This document shows, piece by piece, positions 1 to 6,462 of a DNA stretch of 6,462 bases. The DNA lies in contig CAITEL010000331.1 of the NCBI GenBank assembly GCA_903891375.1, forward strand, positions 1 through 6,462, written 5' to 3'. Each line of letters begins with the position of its first letter. Position 1 is the first letter of the stretch. The notes under the pieces were generated by a model. That model was not told the DNA's origin, searched no databases, and saw only the letters and a list, made by a program, of their open reading frames with translations. This DNA is from an uncultured Neisseriaceae bacterium. Its GTDB lineage: Bacteria; Pseudomonadota; Gammaproteobacteria; Burkholderiales; UBA11063. The translations under genes were made by a program, and so were the position numbers.

Positions 1-277
1 AATTGCGTGCAATAAAAATTTCATGTTTAAAATAACCAGATGGTTTAGTTAAAAAAAAGCTATGCTTATACAAATTATTTTCGTATACATGCCTAGCCCA
101 TTTAGGGCAGGTGGTAAGTAGAATATCTGAACCATCTTTAAGAACTTTATAGTATTGGAAGAAGTTTAGACCAAAATGTTTGATTATTGGGATGGTTATA
201 GTCTTAACCTGATTATGGGAGTTAAAAAACACATGATTGTTAAAATCAAAATTAGCCCAATTTTCAATAACTTGCAC
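1..277 (-). CDS. LuxR-type regulator, N-terminal sensor domain (partial)
   Basis: This is the first 92 codons of a gene that continues beyond the left edge. The frame is open from a stop at 281-283 to the edge. The only sensible start is GTG at 275-277. It lies about 33 nt after the predicted transcription start of a strong promoter, with a weak AGGG about 11 nt upstream. The segment IIKHFGLNFFQYYKVLKDGS (residues 31-50), then LLTT and PKW (about 53-60), resembles the start of the PAS-like ligand-binding domain of LuxR-family proteins, especially solos from intracellular gammaproteobacteria, where a 'D-G-S ... T ... W' pattern is common. The C-terminal helix-turn-helix expected of such a regulator would lie outside the window, so DNA binding is inferred and not seen. 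No autoinducer synthase gene is visible. The reading frame is confident; the family call is from remembered similarity and is moderate. Confidence 0.6.
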   Translation of the reverse strand, partial: MQVIENWANFDFNNHVFFNSHNQVKTITIPIIKHFGLNFFQYYKVLKDGSDILLTTCPKWARHVYENNLYKHSFFLTKPSGYFKHEIFIARN

Positions 278-316
278 AGTTCACTATACCCTAATTAAAA
301 TAATTGCCGAACACGA

Positions 317-346
317 ATTATACAGTAAGTATTATGCAAAAGTCAA
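317..346 (-). promoter_or_regulatory. Sigma70-type promoter of the LuxR-like gene
   Basis: On the minus strand, TTGACT (346-341) and a perfect TATAAT (322-317) are separated by 18 nt. Transcription would begin near 310, leaving a leader of about 33 nt before the GTG at 277. This supports that start codon. The match is strong for a vegetative promoter in an AT-rich genome, where partial matches are common, so the consensus -10 together with a near-consensus -35 is meaningful. Confidence 0.7.
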
Positions 347-360
347 TTTTGTAACCAAAA

Positions 361-387
361 TGAAACGCCCATTTAAGTTTGAAACGC
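361..387. repeat. Direct repeat TGAAACGC x2, 19 nt apart
   Basis: TGAAACGC occurs at 361-368 and again at 380-387. Both copies lie just upstream of the -35 box of the LuxR-like gene (about -51 to -77 from the predicted start). A spacing of 19 nt is close to two helical turns, the geometry of tandem activator half-sites on one DNA face. Binding by a regulator is an inference; an 8-bp repeat could occur by chance. Confidence 0.35.
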
Positions 388-422
388 AATCAAATAATGA
401 GTAAACCACAATGTTATAACTC

Positions 423-503
423 GAACAGATTCAAAACACAGGTAAGTACCTGCACTGCCACGTATACGTGGAATTCTCACAAACCTGCGATTTAAATCTG
501 TTC
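423..503 (-). other. Structured palindromic element (long-stem RNA/DNA hairpin)
   Basis: Bases 423-443 and 483-503 are inverted repeats. In minus-strand RNA they give a 21-bp stem with 18 Watson-Crick pairs, two G-U wobbles (494/432 and 488/438) and one U-U mismatch (490/436). The two wobbles would be A-C mismatches in plus-strand RNA, so the structure favours minus-strand transcription. The stem encloses a perfect 14-nt palindrome at 458-471 (5-bp stem, UAUA loop). The segment at 439-452 can form a second hairpin (CAGGU/ACCUG, ACUU loop) that competes with the inner end of the long stem. The element begins 23 nt after the restored fahA stop codon. No U-run follows, so it is not a typical intrinsic terminator. 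It could be a 3'-end stabiliser, a small palindromic repeat element or an RNA switch. I recognise no named family. Confidence 0.6.
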
Positions 504-526
504 AGTATTAAATGCATCGCCTATTA

Positions 527-1823
527 TTACAATGTAGAATCATGTGCTGGTAAAATAGTAGCAGCTACTTCGCCAAACCCAACTCTATACCCACTACCTT
601 GACACCAACCAGTAATACCAACAGTATCATTGTCGCAAATAAAGGTACGTGTTTCACCAGTAGGTAACTTTATTGCTTCAGTCCCCCCCCCAAGTAAGTT
701 CTACCAAACTGCCGAATGAGTCCTTGCTACTTCCTGATATAGTTCCAGAGGCAAATATGTCGCCAGTTTGCATTTTACATCCACCCATAGTATGGTGGGC
801 GAGTTGTTGAGGGAAATCCCAGTAGATGGTATTATAATTAGTTTTAGCTATAGTGTATGGTTTATTCATTTGCTGGGTTTTGATTGATAGCTCAAGGTTA
901 ATATCATAGGCAAAGTCACGGCTAGATTTTAAATATGCTAATGGCTCTGGTGTCTGTTCGCATCCATTTTGTCGAAATGGTTCAAGGGCATCCAAGGTCA
1001 CAACCCATGGGGAGATTGACGTACAAAAATTCTTTCCTAAAAAAGGGCCAAGTGGGACATATTCCCAACGTTGGATATCTCTTGCGCTCCAGTCAGACAA
1101 TAATACTACCCCAAAGACATGTTCTGGCGCATCTTTAACATCAATTGGCTCGCCAAAATTATTAGGTCTACCAACTATGAATGCCACTTCGACTTCAGTA
1201 TCCAATTGTTTCGTTTCACTATAACTTGGATTACCTTCATTGCCTGGGCGAATTTGCCCCATAGGACGGTGAAAGTTTGTGCCACTAACGACAACGGAAC
1301 TAGCTCGACCATCATAACCAATTGGAATATGTAGCCAGTTTGGTAAGAGTGGGTTATTTTTGTCCCTAAACATTATACCAATATTAGTTGCATGTTCTTT
1401 CGATGAATAAAAATCAGTATAGCCAGATACATTAATAGGCAGTAGCATAACGACGTTATCTTTATGGTGTAACACGGCTTTTCGTAGTTCAGGATTGTCA
1501 CGTATGGTTGGGCAGTCATCACGCAGTAATGAGCTAATTTGAGCCCGTGCAATACTGCAGCCGAAACGCCCAAGTGAGATAAAATCATTAAGCGTTGCTT
1601 TATTGTAAATAGGATTACTTTTTAAAAGTGGGCCAAAATGCCCCATTCTTTCTAGCTCTGCTAAATCTAAGACCATGTCGCCGATTGCAACGCCAACTCG
1701 AGGTGTTGTATCATTTGTTAAATGAAATATTCCAAATGGTAAATTCTGAATGGGGAAGTGGCTATTTTCATCAACGTGGATGAATGATTTTAATGCTGGA
1801 TTATTTTCTGGTATTTGTAACAT
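527..1823 (-). pseudogene. fahA: Fumarylacetoacetase, frame broken by a G9 tract
   Basis: Fumarylacetoacetase hydrolyses fumarylacetoacetate to fumarate and acetoacetate, the last step of cytosolic tyrosine/homogentisate breakdown. The active site, numbered by alignment to the mouse enzyme, is present: metal ligands D137, E210, E212 and D244; catalytic H144; R153, Y170, K264, T361 and E375. Motifs include DFYSSKEHATNIG (137-149), GYDGRASSVVVSGT (169-182) and SDWSARDIQ (243-251). As written, the frame reaches TGA at 678-680 after 381 residues, right after a run of nine G. With eight G, translation continues from W-G-G into T-E-A-I-K and ends with the family-typical GWCQGSGYRVGFGE. The restored protein has 431 residues, normal for the family, and ends in TAA-TAA-TAG (521-529). 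ATG at 1821-1823 has AAAGG 10 nt upstream. Without slippage or repair the C-terminal 51 residues are lost and activity is unlikely. The identity is near certain; whether the gene is dead is not. Confidence 0.93.
683..691 (-). repeat. G9 homopolymer tract inside fahA
   Basis: There are nine consecutive C on the plus strand, nine G in the fahA coding strand, spanning the W-G-G codons. The +1 base relative to an in-frame G8 tract puts a TGA immediately downstream. A G run of this length is exceptional in such an AT-rich sequence; I see no other G or C run near this length in the window. Runs of this length are prone to replication and transcriptional slippage. Confidence 0.95.
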
Positions 1824-1862
1824 AAATGTGTAACCTTTGTAAAAATAAATTTATGTATTGTC

Positions 1863-1878
1863 TGGCAACTAATTACCA
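1863..1878 (-). promoter_or_regulatory. Small hairpin in the fahA 5' leader
   Basis: In minus-strand RNA, UGGUAA (1878-1873) pairs with UUGCCA (1868-1863) around a UUAG tetraloop. The stem has 6 bp including one G-U pair. It lies in the predicted 5' leader, about 40 nt before the ATG. It is short and could be fortuitous; no riboswitch family is recognised. Confidence 0.25.
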
Positions 1879-1893
1879 CAGTATGATTTAAGT

Positions 1894-1902
1894 ATTATAT
1901 CA
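1894..1902 (-). promoter_or_regulatory. Extended -10 promoter of fahA
   Basis: The minus strand carries TGATATAAT (1902-1894), a perfect TATAAT with an extended TGn element. No good -35 hexamer lies 17 nt upstream, as is usual for extended -10 promoters. Predicted initiation near 1887 gives a leader of about 64 nt before the fahA ATG. Confidence 0.55.
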
Positions 1903-2001
1903 TAGGTTTCATTGTATAGCTGTAACAAATCAAGAAAGTCGATAGATAATGTTTTGGTTGCAACTATTTTACGGGGTGCTTATGGTTACTAATTGCTCAT
2001 C

Positions 2002-3534
2002 TTAGATTGACTTAACTATACGGTTTACCACATTTAATACGATAGATTGATTAGGTTGCAATTTGGTTATTTCAGCAAATAGTATATTAGCTACATTGTT
2101 ATATTTTAAGTTTACTATATTATGTTCATGTGCTAATAAAAAGATACAGTAGCGGATTGCTCTATCAATTAATTTGTAATTACTCGGTGTTAAAGAATGC
2201 ATTAGATTACCTGAATAGTAGCCTAAGCGGCCAAACATTAAGGTGGAATGGCTATTGAGTAATAATTTATATACGATAGTTGCACTTAGATAATCCTGCG
2301 GAATGTTAAATTCGCATTTATAGTTAAGTAGATTAATGCCTAGTGTATTATTTTCTATTTTCCATGATTCATTGTGTTGAGTGTTAGGCAGGTTTGTAGC
2401 TTTAATTCGAGGGCTATTATTAGATAAATCAAAGCCATTCATATAATGAGTGCTAGTTTGTTTAAGATTTCTCCAATTAAGACAGATCGGGTCTTGCCCC
2501 AATAAATATTGCCAAGCTTCATTAATGGAGTTTGCATGAGTTAAAGATAAATAAAATGGACTATGTATAAGAGGCGCTAAATTATCCGAATAATTTTCAA
2601 ATTGAATTATGTTAAAGGTGGGCGCTCGTTCAGTTATATCAGCAAGCATGCTAAGGCCAAGCAGATTATTATTTGTTTGGTATAAAATATACTCGTTATT
2701 TGCAATAATCTCACTTTCATATTTGGTAATGTAACTAAGTTCCGTTAACTCTAAACAATCAAGTACACTACCCATATTATTAATATATGTTTCAAACTCA
2801 ATGTTATTGATGCATAAGGCAAAACCAACAGCAAGTTGCATGGAAGTTGTTGCTTGTAGTCTCGTGCTACCAGTTACAGCCATTTCTCCTACATTAAGGG
2901 CAAGTGATTTTACTTTATTATTACTAATTACATTTTTCGGATTACGTATTAAGATATCTTGGATTGAGTTATTACACACTAACCATGGATTATGCTTGCT
3001 ATGTACACTTGCATATTCAATTGCGGCTAAAATAAATGGCGATTCACCACTAGCGCTCAGTCCAATCAATAGATCATTTTTATTAAAATTTTGTTGTTGT
3101 AATTGTTTAACGCCAAATTCGGCTGAATCTTCAAATTGTTCTACGGATCTAATTAATGATGTATCACCAGCAGAACTAACACTCACCACTATACCAGCGG
3201 AATTATGGTTATAATATTCCCATAGTCTACGGAGTAGAACCGCTAGCCTGGCACTAGCCCCACAACCAATAATATAAACTTTACCAGATGACATAATACA
3301 TGTTTGAATAGATCGTTGTAATTCTTTAACACCAGCGGAATACTGAATCAAAGATTTCACAGCAGACATTTCTACTTTTTTAAACAAATTAAATGCACTG
3401 GCTAAATCAGATTGACATAATTTGGATAACTTAATAGTTTCAACGTTGGGAGTCTCAGTGGTTAATGTTCCTTTGAGGAACCGTTCATGCGATTCCCAGA
3501 AGTTGTCTATTAATTCTTGGCTAATGGTTTGCAT
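2002..3534 (-). CDS. Tandem-SIS protein, MurQ/GKRP-like
   Basis: This 510-aa cytosolic-looking protein has two sugar isomerase (SIS) domains. SIS 1 spans about 55-245, with the sugar-phosphate loop GCGASARLAVL (90-100), LSASGESPF (159-167) and TGSTRLQATTSMQ (221-233), the counterpart of TGSTRMKAGTAQK in MurQ. SIS 2 spans about 275-465, with NLLGLSMLADITERAPTF (290-307), recalling the ECPPTFG loop, and a GRLGYYSGNLMHSL segment (435-448) like the MurQ stretch LGKVYGNLMVDV. Tandem SIS domains and this length fit the glucokinase regulatory protein (GKRP) branch better than single-SIS MurQ (about 300 aa). In SIS 1 the MurQ catalytic glutamate of AECPPT is not conserved (L104 by alignment), so N-acetylmuramate-6-phosphate etherase activity is doubtful. 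A role in binding or sensing a sugar phosphate is possible but unproven. It starts 5 nt after ubiE with no strong ribosome site, suggesting translational coupling, and is the last gene of the operon. Confidence 0.8.
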   Translation of the reverse strand: MQTISQELIDNFWESHERFLKGTLTTETPNVETIKLSKLCQSDLASAFNLFKKVEMSAVKSLIQYSAGVKELQRSIQTCIMSSGKVYIIGCGASARLAVLLRRLWEYYNHNSAGIVVSVSSAGDTSLIRSVEQFEDSAEFGVKQLQQQNFNKNDLLIGLSASGESPFILAAIEYASVHSKHNPWLVCNNSIQDILIRNPKNVISNNKVKSLALNVGEMAVTGSTRLQATTSMQLAVGFALCINNIEFETYINNMGSVLDCLELTELSYITKYESEIIANNEYILYQTNNNLLGLSMLADITERAPTFNIIQFENYSDNLAPLIHSPFYLSLTHANSINEAWQYLLGQDPICLNWRNLKQTSTHYMNGFDLSNNSPRIKATNLPNTQHNESWKIENNTLGINLLNYKCEFNIPQDYLSATIVYKLLLNSHSTLMFGRLGYYSGNLMHSLTPSNYKLIDRAIRYCIFLLAHEHNIVNLKYNNVANILFAEITKLQPNQSIVLNVVNRIVKSI

Positions 3535-3539
3535 GTTAT

Positions 3540-4286
3540 TTATACTTTATAACCTTTATGTAGTGCGGTTACCCCGAAGGTTAGATTGTTGTATTTAACT
3601 TTAGCAAATCCAGCATCTAACATCATTTGTTTTAAAGTTTCTTGGTCAGGGTGCATTCGAATCGATTCGGCTAAATAACGGTAGCTTTCTTCGTCATTGG
3701 CAATGAATTTTCCCATGAGGGGTAACATTTTAAAAGAATAGAAATCATAGAGTTTGGATAACGGTTTACTTACTTTAGAAAATTCTAATATAAATAATAT
3801 CCCACTTGGTTTTAGTACTCGGTACATTTCTTTAAGGGCTTCTTCTTTATGTGTCATATTTCTTAGGCCAAATGACACACATACGCCATCAAAATAATTA
3901 TCATTAAAAGGCAATTTTTCAGCATCGCACAAACATTGTGGCGTGATGATACCTTTATTTATGAGTCGGTTACGTCCTTCTTTTAGCATTGAGGAGTTTA
4001 TGTCCGTATGCCATACTTCACCAGATTCGCCTACTATTTTCTTAAAGCCTAACGTCATATCACCAGTGCCACCAGCTATATCTAAAATTTTTGCTCCTGC
4101 TTTTATTTCGGCAGTAAAGAAGGTGAATTTTTTCCAAATTCGGTGTAGTCCCATTGACATGACATCATTCATGATGTCATAATTTTTAGCTACTGAGTGG
4201 AAAACATTAGCTACTAAATTTGCTTTGTCATTTTTGTTTACATTTTTAAATCCAAAATGGGTAGTGTTATCATTGTTTTTTTGCAT
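3540..4286 (-). CDS. ubiE: Demethylmenaquinone/ubiquinone C-methyltransferase UbiE
   Basis: UbiE is a SAM-dependent methyltransferase that methylates the quinone ring carbon in ubiquinone synthesis (2-methoxy-6-polyprenyl-benzoquinol step) and converts demethylmenaquinone to menaquinone where that pathway exists. The 248-aa protein has normal family length. It shows the UbiE signature [17 protein letters not shown] (36-52), the SAM-binding motif [10 protein letters not shown] (68-76), DAEKLPF (121-127), the second signature [16 protein letters not shown] (156-171) and the conserved [18 protein letters not shown] (201-218). The N-terminal THFGFKNV is typical of proteobacterial UbiE. ATG at 4284-4286 has AAGGA 8 nt upstream, within the last codons of queA, and lies 4 nt after the queA stop. 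The usual gammaproteobacterial neighbours ubiJ and ubiB are not downstream, so the gene has been relocated relative to that common order. Nothing suggests loss of function. Confidence 0.97.
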   Translation of the reverse strand: MQKNNDNTTHFGFKNVNKNDKANLVANVFHSVAKNYDIMNDVMSMGLHRIWKKFTFFTAEIKAGAKILDIAGGTGDMTLGFKKIVGESGEVWHTDINSSMLKEGRNRLINKGIITPQCLCDAEKLPFNDNYFDGVCVSFGLRNMTHKEEALKEMYRVLKPSGILFILEFSKVSKPLSKLYDFYSFKMLPLMGKFIANDEESYRYLAESIRMHPDQETLKQMMLDAGFAKVKYNNLTFGVTALHKGYKV

Positions 4287-4290
4287 GGGT

Positions 4291-5346
4291 TTAATCCTTA
4301 CGGGTTAGTAATAGGGCATCACCATAACTAAAGAAACGATACTCATTAGTAATAGCGTGTTGGTATATAGTTTTAATTTCATCATATCCAGCAAATGCGG
4401 ATACGAGCATAAGTAATGTAGATTTAGGCAAATGAAAGTTTGTGATTAACTTATCTACTATTTTAAATTTATACCCAGGAGTAATAAAAATATCGGTCTC
4501 ACCATAATTTACCTTAAAATTATTTTGCGCACAGGTTTCTAATGTGCGTAAACTTGTAGTACCAACAGCAATAATTCGCCCGCCATTTTGTTTACTTTGT
4601 TTAATTAAATCGATTGTTTCTTGTGGTATGTGGTAGACCTCACTATGCATTTTATGTTCATTTATATTTTCAACACTGACTGGTTTGAAAGTTCCTGAAC
4701 CAACATGTAAAGTTACATATGCGAGTTTGGCACCTTTATTTTCAATTTGATCAAGTAGCTGTTGAGTAAAGTGTAGTCCTGCGGTAGGGGCCGCTACTGA
4801 GCCATAATCTTTAGCGTAGACAGTTTGGTAGCGTGTTTCGTCTATTTTATTTGAGTGCCTGTTGATATATGGTGGAAGCGGAATACAACCATTTTCTTCG
4901 AAGTACTCAAATAAATCGACTTCGCTTTGTGTTTCAACGGCAAATAAGCCATCTACTTTTTTTATAACTTTTATTTTTAACTCATGTGGTAAACAAATAA
5001 GTAACCCAACAGGAATTGTTTTATTAGAACGGATGTGGCAGGTGAAAATGTTTTTATTTAAAATACGTTCTACTAAAATTTCTATTTTACCACCAGTTAT
5101 TTTATTGCCAAATAATCTGGCTTTAATTACTTTCGAGTTATTAAACACTAATAAGTCATGAGGCTTAATGAAATCAATTATATTGTGGAAATGTAAATCT
5201 TTAAATATTCCAATACAATTGCTATTAATATTTGGCTGGTATATTAGCAATCGGCTAGTATCTCTAGATATAGTTGGTTCTTTAGCGATTAATTTTTCTG
5301 GGAGCAAATAATCAAAATCCGATAGATTGGTATAAGTTGTTATCAT
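4291..5346 (-). CDS. queA: tRNA ribosyltransferase-isomerase QueA
   Basis: QueA transfers and isomerises the ribosyl group of SAM onto preQ1 at the wobble position (34) of GUN-anticodon tRNAs, making epoxyqueuosine. The 351-aa protein shows the family landmarks in order: [13 protein letters not shown] (9-21), RDTSRLL (28-34), [17 protein letters not shown] (64-80), [20 protein letters not shown] (172-191), [13 protein letters not shown] (211-223), [10 protein letters not shown] (261-270) and [18 protein letters not shown] (303-320). I chose ATG at 5344-5346 because [13 protein letters not shown] matches family N-termini. An open frame extends to 5421, but that 25-codon extension overlaps the end of ftsX and has no family resemblance. 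The chosen start lies 7 nt after the ftsX stop with no clear Shine-Dalgarno, so translation may be coupled. The frequent partner tgt is not adjacent. Confidence 0.96.
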   Translation of the reverse strand: MITTYTNLSDFDYLLPEKLIAKEPTISRDTSRLLIYQPNINSNCIGIFKDLHFHNIIDFIKPHDLLVFNNSKVIKARLFGNKITGGKIEILVERILNKNIFTCHIRSNKTIPVGLLICLPHELKIKVIKKVDGLFAVETQSEVDLFEYFEENGCIPLPPYINRHSNKIDETRYQTVYAKDYGSVAAPTAGLHFTQQLLDQIENKGAKLAYVTLHVGSGTFKPVSVENINEHKMHSEVYHIPQETIDLIKQSKQNGGRIIAVGTTSLRTLETCAQNNFKVNYGETDIFITPGYKFKIVDKLITNFHLPKSTLLMLVSAFAGYDEIKTIYQHAITNEYRFFSYGDALLLTRKD

Positions 5347-5353
5347 ATTGTTA

Positions 5354-6274
5354 CTACTGTGTATAATTTTTACGAAAAATTGTTTTAACTGCAACAAACA
5401 CTGCAAATAAAGTAAATACACTTAAAGTCAGGAGGAGTTGCCAAAATTGATGTATGGAAAGTTTATTTAAAGAAAATGATTTTTCAAATAAATTATTCAT
5501 TTCAGTAAATAGTAAGTTAATATAACTAACAAATTCGTTAACCACGAAAAAAGCAATAAATGTACCGATAATTATTTGAATAACCGCATAATATGCTAAT
5601 GGTCGCATAATGTAGATATCTGATGCGCCAATCAAACGTGACACGGTTATTTCATCACTATGTTGTAGCATTTGTAGCCGAATTAAATTGTATATTATCA
5701 AGAATAAGCTGATACAGAAAAATCCTAATAATAATGTAGAGATATTTCGAATAAAATTTAATAAATTGCTAATTTTCATTGCATATTTTTCATCCATTTG
5801 CACTGATGTAACAAATGGCAGTTTAGATATACGTGTAGTTAGTGAGTCCAATACTTTAATATTAGAGCTTAGGGTGTTGATAATCAAAATATTGGGTAAT
5901 GGATTATTGTTTGAGGATACCACATCGGAGGCAATATCTTTTAATTGATTATCATTTTGTAACTCTTGTAAACCTTGTTCTTTACTTATATATTGATAAT
6001 TTTTAATGGTGTTTTGGTTAAAATTATTAAGGTAAATCTCGAGTTTGGAAACATCTTTACTCGTTGCGCTTTCAGTTAGGTATACCATTATTTGTGGAAA
6101 TGTTATGTTGTTTTTTTGCCATTGATTATTGGTGTGGATAATTACCATAATTCCACCTAATATTGTAGCAATGAGTGAAATAACTACTATATTTAATAGA
6201 TGTTCTAATGGGTTTTTAATCATGCGCCTAATTGCAGTTATGATGCTTCTTCCGTGTAGTTGTAAAAATCTCAT
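5354..6274 (-). CDS. ftsX: Cell-division ABC transporter subunit FtsX
   Basis: FtsX is the inner-membrane partner of the FtsE ATPase. The complex sits at the division septum and controls cell-wall hydrolases through periplasmic activators such as EnvC. The 306-aa protein has the expected layout: a short cytoplasmic start, TM1 (about 26-47), a periplasmic domain (about 50-175) with YISKEQGLQEL (95-105) and NPLPNILII (124-132), TM2 (about 178-199), a cytoplasmic coupling segment with DEITVSRLIGASDIYIMRPL (207-226), TM3 (about 228-250), and TM4 (about 277-298). The conserved 'E-I-x-V-x-R-L-I-G-A-x-x-x-x-I' coupling pattern is the strongest identifier. ATG at 6272-6274 begins 7 nt after the ftsE stop, with AGAGG about 11 nt upstream at the end of ftsE. 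The gene is complete. Sequence conservation is low, as is normal for FtsX, but the ftsE neighbour settles the call. Confidence 0.95.
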   Translation of the reverse strand: MRFLQLHGRSIITAIRRMIKNPLEHLLNIVVISLIATILGGIMVIIHTNNQWQKNNITFPQIMVYLTESATSKDVSKLEIYLNNFNQNTIKNYQYISKEQGLQELQNDNQLKDIASDVVSSNNNPLPNILIINTLSSNIKVLDSLTTRISKLPFVTSVQMDEKYAMKISNLLNFIRNISTLLLGFFCISLFLIIYNLIRLQMLQHSDEITVSRLIGASDIYIMRPLAYYAVIQIIIGTFIAFFVVNEFVSYINLLFTEMNNLFEKSFSLNKLSIHQFWQLLLTLSVFTLFAVFVAVKTIFRKNYTQ

Positions 6275-6281
6275 ATAAATA

Positions 6282-6462
6282 TTAACCTCTCAATTGTCCA
6301 GTTTCGATACGAATGATACGTTTAGCATAATCACTAAGAATTGATTCATCATGAGCTGAAATCACAATAGTGACACCAGATTTATGAAATACTTTTAATA
6401 ATTCAAGAATTCGTAAGGCATTATCCCGATCTAGATTAGCGGTTGGCTCATCAGCAAGGAGG
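6282..6462 (-). CDS. ftsE: Cell-division ATP-binding protein FtsE (C-terminal part)
   Basis: These are the last 59 codons of an ABC ATPase gene that begins beyond the right edge. The fragment opens with the Walker B and D-loop region LLADEPTANLD (1-11) and includes the H-loop histidine in VISAHDE (33-39). It ends with IIRIETGQLRG. The typical FtsE H-loop reads ATHD; here it is SAHD, with the switch histidine kept. The Walker A and ABC signature motifs lie outside the window. The assignment to FtsE rather than another small ABC ATPase rests on the ftsX gene starting 7 nt after its stop. Confidence 0.93.
   Translation of the reverse strand, partial: LLADEPTANLDRDNALRILELLKVFHKSGVTIVISAHDESILSDYAKRIIRIETGQLRG

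Noticed and set aside
423..503. Intrinsic (rho-independent) terminator for fahA
   Set aside because: The stem is strong, but neither side is followed by a T-run (minus strand continues GAGTTATAAC), and the enclosed loop is far longer than usual.
415..510. Integron attC site or tRNA-like cloverleaf
   Set aside because: Length and folding were suggestive, but the RYYYAAC/GTTRRRY core sites are absent and no T-arm or acceptor stem consistent with a tRNA can be built.
430..516. 28-codon minus-strand ORF starting with ATG near 516
   Set aside because: It lies wholly within the palindromic element, has no ribosome-binding site and encodes no recognisable sequence.
1824..2001. Terminator after the tandem-SIS gene
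   Set aside because: I looked for a GC-rich hairpin followed by T on the minus strand downstream of 2002 and found none. GTTGCAAC (1957-1964) is a short palindrome without a loop or U-tract.
2801..3214. 137-aa plus-strand ORF
   Set aside because: It is antisense to the well-supported tandem-SIS gene, with cysteine/leucine-rich composition typical of a shadow frame. The other plus-strand ORFs opposite fahA, ubiE, queA and ftsX are rejected for the same reason.
2002..3534. Plain MurQ (N-acetylmuramic acid 6-phosphate etherase)
   Set aside because: It is about 200 residues too long, has a second SIS domain, and the AECPPT catalytic loop of the first domain is not conserved.
5347..5421. Longer QueA with 25 extra N-terminal residues
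   Set aside because: The extension overlaps the end of ftsX and has no similarity to QueA N-termini, whereas the internal ATG at 5346 gives the family-typical start.

Overview
This 6.5 kb window is AT-rich (roughly one third G+C by eye), and every gene in it lies on the minus strand. The UbiE, QueA, FtsE/FtsX and fumarylacetoacetase proteins look proteobacterial (gamma or beta). Together with the AT-rich coding, the AT-biased codon use and a LuxR-solo-like fragment, they suggest a host-associated or intracellular lineage. I cannot name a genus.

Layout, in transcription order from right to left. The right edge holds the last 59 codons of ftsE, the cell-division ATPase. It is followed by ftsX (its membrane partner), queA (queuosine tRNA modification), ubiE (quinone C-methylation) and a 510-aa tandem-SIS protein related to MurQ and the glucokinase regulatory protein. 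Gaps between these genes are only 4 to 7 nt, so they look like one operon, although their functions are unrelated apart from ftsE-ftsX.

A 178-nt gap follows, with an extended -10 promoter and a small 5'UTR hairpin. Then comes a fumarylacetoacetase gene (tyrosine/homogentisate breakdown). All its active-site residues are visible, but its reading frame is broken by a run of nine G close to the 3' end. With eight G the frame would continue for 51 more codons of perfectly family-like C-terminus to a triple stop. This is the most striking observation in the window: a mutational frameshift, an ON/OFF phase-variable tract, a slippage-rescued gene, or a sequencing error.

Downstream lies an 81-nt, highly palindromic element. 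In minus-strand RNA it can form a nearly perfect 21-bp stem enclosing two small hairpins, and one arm can pair with either of two copies of GCAGGT. It has no U-tract, so it is not a standard terminator. A strong sigma70-type promoter, preceded by an 8-bp direct repeat (TGAAACGC twice, 19 nt apart), then drives a GTG-started gene that runs off the left edge. That fragment resembles the N-terminal sensor domain of LuxR-type regulators.

I see no complete mobile element, CRISPR array, tRNA or rRNA. The best candidates for something undescribed are the G9 tract in fahA, the structured element next to it, and the operon-borne tandem-SIS protein.
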